26,828 nucleotides of DNA from Thiomicrorhabdus sp034722175. Lineage in GTDB: Bacteria > Pseudomonadota > Gammaproteobacteria > Thiomicrospirales > Thiomicrospiraceae. The notes under the pieces were generated by a model, which did not search any database, was not told where the DNA came from, and saw only the letters and a program-made list of their open reading frames with translations. The stretch spans positions 1 through 26,828 of the forward strand of contig JAYENR010000241.1 in NCBI GenBank assembly GCA_034722175.1, in the 5' to 3' direction. This document shows positions 22,970-26,828 of the stretch, in pieces; within the stretch, counting starts at the first letter, position 1; each line of letters begins with the position of its first letter. A program made the position numbers and the translations under genes.

Positions 22970-23926
22970 CTACAAAGTCGTAAAAACATGGTGTGGATCA
23001 AAAACATTTTTTAAACCTTTCTTAATTTTAGCCACGGGAGCAGGATCGCGATCACGTGGTGCAAAATAGCTCTGCCACTGAGTAGCATAAAGCGCAGGTT
23101 CCGTGTCACTAATCACCCAACGACGCTGACCACACATACCGACCGCTAAAGTATTAGGAATGGATGGGGCTGGCCCTTCAGTATCCACACGCCATAATGT
23201 TTGATTATCATCTAACTTGGGTTGAAACGGGTTTACCGTTAACCAGATTTGGTTATCACAAGGGGTAGCATTCTGTTTTGGATGCTCGCCAAAGACACGA
23301 TAAAAAAATCGACCTTCAAAGTACGCACAAGCAGACAGCGGTAAGGTTGTGCCTGCCATCTTATTCATCAGCTGAATCGCGTCGTCTTCTGGCATTTCAA
23401 TGCAGTAAGTCACCTCTTCCACCAACGGCATCACCTTAAGGCTCAGTTCAGTAATTACCGCCATAGACCCTTTGGAACCTGCCATCATGCGTGATACATC
23501 ATATCCAGCCACATTCTTGATCATCTGACCACCAAACGTCAGTGCCTGCCCACGACCATCCACCATCTTGGTTCCCAATACAAAATCCCGCAACACCCCA
23601 CGAAACGGACGTGATGGCCCAGTTAATGCACAGCCATAAGTCCCACCAATGGTTGAGTCTCCATAATTGGGTGGTTCAAAGGCCAGCATTTGATTGCGTT
23701 CAGCCAAAGCCGCACTTAAATCGGTCAGCTTAGTGCCCGCTTTTACCGTCACCACAAGCTCAGACGGTTCATAGGCCACAATACCCGCATGATCCCTCAT
23801 AGAGACCTCTTCAACATCCAATGCTAAAGGCACTTTACTTTGACTGCCCGCCACCTGAAGTTGTCGTTTTTCAGAAATAGCCTGTTGAATCTGCTCTGAC
23901 AGGTGCTGTGTAAATTGATCTGTCAT
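22970..23926 (-). CDS. glcE: glycolate oxidase FAD-binding subunit GlcE
   Basis: This 318-residue protein has the FAD-binding type 4 (PCMH) fold of GlcE: a V-T-V-K-A-G-T-K-L core, G-G-T-Y-G-C-A-L-T-G-P as the flavin loop, and G-G-Q-M-I-K-N-V-A-G-Y-D-V-S-R-M. It is shorter than GlcD, as expected for GlcE, and ends with F-D-P-H-H-V-F. It forms the glycolate dehydrogenase complex with GlcD and GlcF. Its ATG overlaps the glcD stop in a TAATG, indicating translational coupling. Confidence 0.94.
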   Translation of the reverse strand: MTDQFTQHLSEQIQQAISEKRQLQVAGSQSKVPLALDVEEVSMRDHAGIVAYEPSELVVTVKAGTKLTDLSAALAERNQMLAFEPPNYGDSTIGGTYGCALTGPSRPFRGVLRDFVLGTKMVDGRGQALTFGGQMIKNVAGYDVSRMMAGSKGSMAVITELSLKVMPLVEEVTYCIEMPEDDAIQLMNKMAGTTLPLSACAYFEGRFFYRVFGEHPKQNATPCDNQIWLTVNPFQPKLDDNQTLWRVDTEGPAPSIPNTLAVGMCGQRRWVISDTEPALYATQWQSYFAPRDRDPAPVAKIKKGLKNVFDPHHVFTTL

Positions 23927-25362
23927 TAGAATCGCTCCAATTCAGGAAAAGGTAAATTGTTATTGTGAACATGCATCTGCCCCACCTCGGCACAACGGTG
24001 CAGGGTTGGAATCGCCTTACCTGGATTTAACAGGCCTGAATCATCAAACACGGCTTTAATAGCATGAAAGATTTCAAGCTCGGCTTCTGGAAACTGATGA
24101 CACATGGAATCAAGCTTTTCAACGCCCACGCCATGCTCACCTGTAATAGTGCCCCCTACATCTAGGCACAGTTTGAGTATTTCACTGCCAAATTTCTCTG
24201 TCTGTTCCAACTCATCTGGTTTGTTTGCATCGTAAAGAATCAGCGGATGCAGGTTTCCATCACCCGCATGAAACACATTGGCGACTTCTAACTGATATTT
24301 TTGGGATAAATGATCAATTTGCTCTAATACAAAGGCTAATTGTTTACGAGGAATGGTGCCATCCATGCAGTAATAATCGGGAGAGAAACGCCCCACGGCT
24401 GGAAACGCATTTTTACGGCCTTGCCATAATGCAATACGCTCGGCTTCATTTTGAGAAACTCGAATAGTAGTTGCCCCATTTTTCTGTAAAAGGGCTGTAA
24501 TTCGCTGAGTATCGACTTTAACCTGATCAAAACTGCCATCCACTTCACAAAGCAATAACGCTTCGGCATCCAAGGGATAACCAACGTGGGCGTACTCTTC
24601 CGCCGCCTTAATTGAAAAACGATCCATCATCTCCAAACCAGCTGGAATAATCCCTTGCTCTAACACACAGGTCACCGCATCGGCACAGCAGCTCACGGAG
24701 TCAAAACCAGCCATCACCAGTTGTGCGGTATCAGGCTTAGGCAATAACTTTACCTTTACCTCAACAATCACCCCCAATAACCCTTCTGAACCATTCATCA
24801 AGGCTAAAAGATCAATGCCATCGTCTTTTTCATCCATCACCGAAACGTGACCGTCCATATCGACAACGGTAATCGAAAGTACATTATGAACTGTTAGACC
24901 ATATTTAAGACAGTGCACACCGCCCGAGTTTTCAGCCACATTGCCGCCAATTGAGCAGGCCACCTGTGAAGAAGGGTCAGGTGCATAATAGAGCCCGTAG
25001 GGCTCGACCGCTTGAGAAACTGAAATATTGCGCACCCCAGGCTGTAAAACCGCTGTACGTGCCAAAGGATCGACGTTCAGAATTTTATTCATTTTAGACA
25101 AACCGAGCACTATTCCGTCTTTTAACGGCAAGGCTCCGCCAGCTAAACCGGTTCCCGAGCCACGGGTAATGACGGGCACCTGATGCTTCTTACAAATTCT
25201 TAAGGCGGTCTTTACCCCCTCAATACTGTCAGGCAAGACCACCGCCATCGGTTTTTCTCGATACGCGGATAAACCATCACACTCATAGGGGGTACACTGC
25301 TCAGTGTCAGAGAGGACGCTTCCACTTTGAAACGCTTGTTTAAGTTCTTGAATAACATTCAT
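23926..25362 (-). CDS. glcD: glycolate oxidase subunit GlcD
   Basis: This 478-residue flavoprotein oxidises glycolate to glyoxylate. The FAD-binding part shows T-R-G-S-G-T-G-L-A-G-G-A and A-P-D-P-S-S-Q-V-A-C-S-I-G-G-N-V-A-E-N; the C-terminal oxidase domain shows H-A-G-D-G-N-L-H-P and G-E-H-G-V-G. It is the first gene of glcDEF. No Shine-Dalgarno precedes the ATG at 25362, and a TATAAT at 25377-25372 (minus) would place the RNA start only a few bases before it, so the message may be leaderless. It is divergent from the aminotransferase gene over about 130 bp, consistent with joint use in glycolate metabolism. The C-terminal tail after P-G-K-A is a little longer than usual. Confidence 0.95.
   Translation of the reverse strand: MNVIQELKQAFQSGSVLSDTEQCTPYECDGLSAYREKPMAVVLPDSIEGVKTALRICKKHQVPVITRGSGTGLAGGALPLKDGIVLGLSKMNKILNVDPLARTAVLQPGVRNISVSQAVEPYGLYYAPDPSSQVACSIGGNVAENSGGVHCLKYGLTVHNVLSITVVDMDGHVSVMDEKDDGIDLLALMNGSEGLLGVIVEVKVKLLPKPDTAQLVMAGFDSVSCCADAVTCVLEQGIIPAGLEMMDRFSIKAAEEYAHVGYPLDAEALLLCEVDGSFDQVKVDTQRITALLQKNGATTIRVSQNEAERIALWQGRKNAFPAVGRFSPDYYCMDGTIPRKQLAFVLEQIDHLSQKYQLEVANVFHAGDGNLHPLILYDANKPDELEQTEKFGSEILKLCLDVGGTITGEHGVGVEKLDSMCHQFPEAELEIFHAIKAVFDDSGLLNPGKAIPTLHRCAEVGQMHVHNNNLPFPELERF
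24031..24038. repeat. iterated palindrome CAGGCCTG
   Basis: Exact core near the 3' end of glcD, in context TTAACAGGCCTGAAT. Confidence 0.8.
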
Positions 25363-25371
25363 AGTTTTATG

Positions 25372-25377
25372 ATTATA
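25372..25377 (-). promoter_or_regulatory. candidate -10 box of glcD
   Basis: A perfect TATAAT on the minus strand ends 9 nt before the glcD ATG. No good -35 is spaced correctly (TTGATC is only 10 bp away), so an activator may be needed. Confidence 0.4.
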
Positions 25378-25421
25378 AGTTCATTTAGATCAAGTTTGAT
25401 GGAACCTTTTAAATAACCCAG

Positions 25422-25427
25422 TATAAT
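25422..25427 (+). promoter_or_regulatory. candidate -10 box of the aminotransferase gene
   Basis: A perfect TATAAT on the plus strand lies 64 bp before the ATG at 25492. A TTGATG at 25396-25401 is 20 bp away, longer than optimal, so the -35 is weak. Confidence 0.45.
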
Positions 25428-25491
25428 ACTCAGGAATAAAAAAATATAGGCTATTCGTTTTAGTCAATCTCATAGAAGGAAATTGAATACT

Positions 25492-26607
25492 ATGCACTCT
25501 TTCAACCCACCCGTCCGTACCTTAATGGGCCCAGGTCCATCTGATGTTCACCCGCGCATTTTATCTGCCATGGCACGCCCAACAATCGGCCACCTAGACC
25601 CTGCCTTTATCGGCATGATGGATGAATTAAAAGAGATGTTGCAGTACGCCTTTCAAACCAAAAATGAGATGACAATGCCCGTATCGGCTCCTGGTTCAGC
25701 AGGCATGGAAACCTGTTTTGCCAACTTAGTTGAACCTGGTGATAAAGTCATTGTTTGTATCAATGGGGTGTTTGGAAACCGCATGCGTGAAAACGTAGAA
25801 CGCACGGGCGGTATCTGTGTTGAAGTCAACGATGACTGGGGAACCGCGGTTTCGCCAAAAAAAGTTGAAGCCACACTTAAAGAACACTCTGACGCTAAAA
25901 TCGTGGCATTTGTTCATGCCGAAACCTCTACAGGGGCTTCTTCTGACGTGAAAGCCATTTGTGATATTGCTCATAAGTATGACTGTCTAACCATTGTCGA
26001 TGCGGTGACCTCTTTAGGCGGCACCCCACTTAAGGTGGATGAATGGGGTGTGGATGCCATCTACTCAGGCACACAAAAATGTCTTTCTTGTGTGCCAGGT
26101 ATCTCACCAGTCAGTTTTAATGAAGCGGCTTTGGATAAAGTTCGCAACCGCAAAACCAAAGTACAAAGCTGGTTCCTAGACCTGAACTTAGTCATGGGTT
26201 ACTGGGGGCAAGGTGCCAAACGTGCTTACCACCATACCGCACCCGTTAACACGCTTTACGCTCTGCACGAATCGCTCGTTATGCTTAAAGAAGAAGGGTT
26301 AGAAAACGCCCACGCTCGCCACCTAGCCATGCACAACAAACTAAAAGCGGGTCTTGAAGAGATGGGCATTAAATTCTTAGTTGATGAGTCGGTTCGACTA
26401 CCGCAATTAAACTCGGTTTGGATTCCTGAAGGTGTGGATGATGCTGCAGTCCGTAGTGAACTATTAAGCAAGTACAACTTAGAGATCGGTTCTGGTTTAG
26501 GCGACTTTGCGGGTAAAGTTTGGCGTATCGGTACTATGGGCTTCTCAGCAACCGAAGAGAACGTGCTGTTCTGTCTTGCTGCTTTAAAAGATGTGTTAAA
26601 AAAATAA
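25492..26607 (+). CDS. alanine--glyoxylate aminotransferase (PLP, class V)
   Basis: I choose the ATG at 25492 (371 residues) because AGAAGGA (25474-25480) lies 11 nt upstream; an in-frame TTG at 25483 is only 2 nt from it. The start L-M-G-P-G-P-S, the PLP aspartate in I-V-D-A-V-T-S (Asp170), the Schiff-base Lys196 in S-G-T-Q-K-C-L-S, and the later Y-H-H-T-A-P-V-N block match the AGXT-type alanine/serine--glyoxylate aminotransferases. It converts glyoxylate to glycine with alanine or serine as donor. It is divergent from glcDEF, which makes glyoxylate, so the two units form a glycolate salvage pathway. The exact amino donor cannot be read from sequence. Confidence 0.92.
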   Translation: MHSFNPPVRTLMGPGPSDVHPRILSAMARPTIGHLDPAFIGMMDELKEMLQYAFQTKNEMTMPVSAPGSAGMETCFANLVEPGDKVIVCINGVFGNRMRENVERTGGICVEVNDDWGTAVSPKKVEATLKEHSDAKIVAFVHAETSTGASSDVKAICDIAHKYDCLTIVDAVTSLGGTPLKVDEWGVDAIYSGTQKCLSCVPGISPVSFNEAALDKVRNRKTKVQSWFLDLNLVMGYWGQGAKRAYHHTAPVNTLYALHESLVMLKEEGLENAHARHLAMHNKLKAGLEEMGIKFLVDESVRLPQLNSVWIPEGVDDAAVRSELLSKYNLEIGSGLGDFAGKVWRIGTMGFSATEENVLFCLAALKDVLKK

Positions 26608-26711
26608 CCTTTCAATCTGCCCTGCCTTAACACGCTTTACGCAATTTAAAGGGCACTATCTCACCTAGTAGGTCAGATAATACCCCTCTATAAACCACTC
26701 ATTTGAAGTGA

Positions 26712-26747
26712 CCCCCAAATGTTGGACACCAACCTTGGGGGTTTTTT
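26712..26747 (+). terminator. hairpin with T-run in the IS left end, covering the OrfA ribosome site
   Basis: CCCCCAA (26712-26718) pairs with TTGGGGG (26735-26741), and inside it GTTGG (26721-26725) pairs with CCAAC (26729-26733); TTTTTT follows at 26742-26747. It looks like an intrinsic terminator for incoming transcription. The G-run, the only Shine-Dalgarno-like sequence before OrfA, is in the stem. Confidence 0.7.
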
Positions 26748-26748
26748 C

Positions 26749-26828
26749 ATGTCCAAATACAATCGAGAATTTAAACTGGCGATTGCCAAGCAATACCTCT
26801 GTCATGAATCCAGTCGTTCGATTTCCAA
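26749..26828 (+). CDS. IS3-family transposase OrfA (5' part only)
   Basis: The frame starts at ATG 26749 and runs off the window after 26 codons. The protein begins M-S-K-Y-N-R-E-F-K-L-A-I-A-K-Q-Y, the typical start of an IS3-family OrfA helix-turn-helix (family transposase_8/HTH type). The ribosome site would be the G-run at 26737-26741, sequestered in a hairpin in readthrough RNA. Whether the element is intact cannot be judged here. Confidence 0.85.
   Translation, partial: MSKYNREFKLAIAKQYLCHESSRSIS

Larger units (their letters stand above)
26709..26828 (+). mobile_element. left end of an IS3-family insertion sequence (cut by the window edge)
   Basis: The end starts TGACCCCCAAATGTTGGACA (26709-26728), which I recognise as a typical IS3-family terminal repeat beginning with TG. 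A transposase OrfA starts 40 bp inside. The element lies about 100 bp after the aminotransferase stop. Its right end and target duplication are outside the window. Confidence 0.85.

Noticed and set aside
26657..26679. Inverted repeat TATCT-ACCT/AGGT-AGATA after the aminotransferase gene
   Set aside because: It has mismatched C/C pairs and no T-run, so it is not a convincing terminator; no other role could be supported.

Overview
The window reads as chromosome of a moderately AT-rich (about 42% GC by eye) gammaproteobacterium. Gene order and protein style (hrcA-grpE-dnaK-dnaJ-dapB, carA-carB-greA, nadK, recN, GlcDEF with an alanine--glyoxylate aminotransferase) suggest a sulfur-oxidising autotroph of the Thiomicrospira / Hydrogenovibrio / Thiomicrorhabdus group. 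That placement is inferred from memory of gene order and was not tested by search.

Layout. Positions 1-121 hold the 3' end of an unrecognised gene. Positions 341-1623 (+) hold a small cassette: a lipoprotein, an unknown helical protein and a two-helix holin-like membrane protein. Positions 1655-4008 (-) are a tight operon of a DUF455 ferritin-like protein, a SAM methyltransferase and a ROK sugar kinase. Next on the minus strand come a small secreted protein, a DUF4149 membrane protein, greA, carB and carA. carA has a clear promoter and a strong terminator hairpin inside its leader. Positions 10545-12681 (+) are a c-di-GMP/redox insert: a GGDEF cyclase, an ScsD/TlpA-like thioredoxin and a PilZ protein. 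Positions 12746-18844 (-) are the heat-shock operon hrcA-grpE-dnaK-dnaJ followed by dapB. Then come nadK and recN (+), glcD-glcE-glcF (-), and a divergent alanine--glyoxylate aminotransferase (+). The window ends inside the left end of an IS3-family insertion sequence.

How the genes work together. The heat-shock operon shows dual control: a near-perfect CIRCE operator and sigma-70 promoter before hrcA, and sigma-32-type promoters before grpE and dnaK. GlcDEF plus the aminotransferase form a glycolate-to-glyoxylate-to-glycine route, as expected for salvage of RuBisCO-derived phosphoglycolate in an autotroph. The cyclase and PilZ protein could form a local c-di-GMP circuit.

The most unusual features are non-coding. 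The palindrome CAGGCCTG (usually inside AACAGGCCTGTT or ACCAGGCCTGGT) occurs ten times, against about 0.2 expected by base composition, in different codon frames and between genes; one copy pairs with a variant to build the greA terminator. Three separate palindromic elements lie in the intergenic gaps of the chaperone/nadK/recN region: a 156-bp MITE-like element with a 5-bp target duplication before recN, a ~124-bp full-length palindrome between grpE and dnaK, and an inverted CCTTCGTG repeat element between dnaK and dnaJ.
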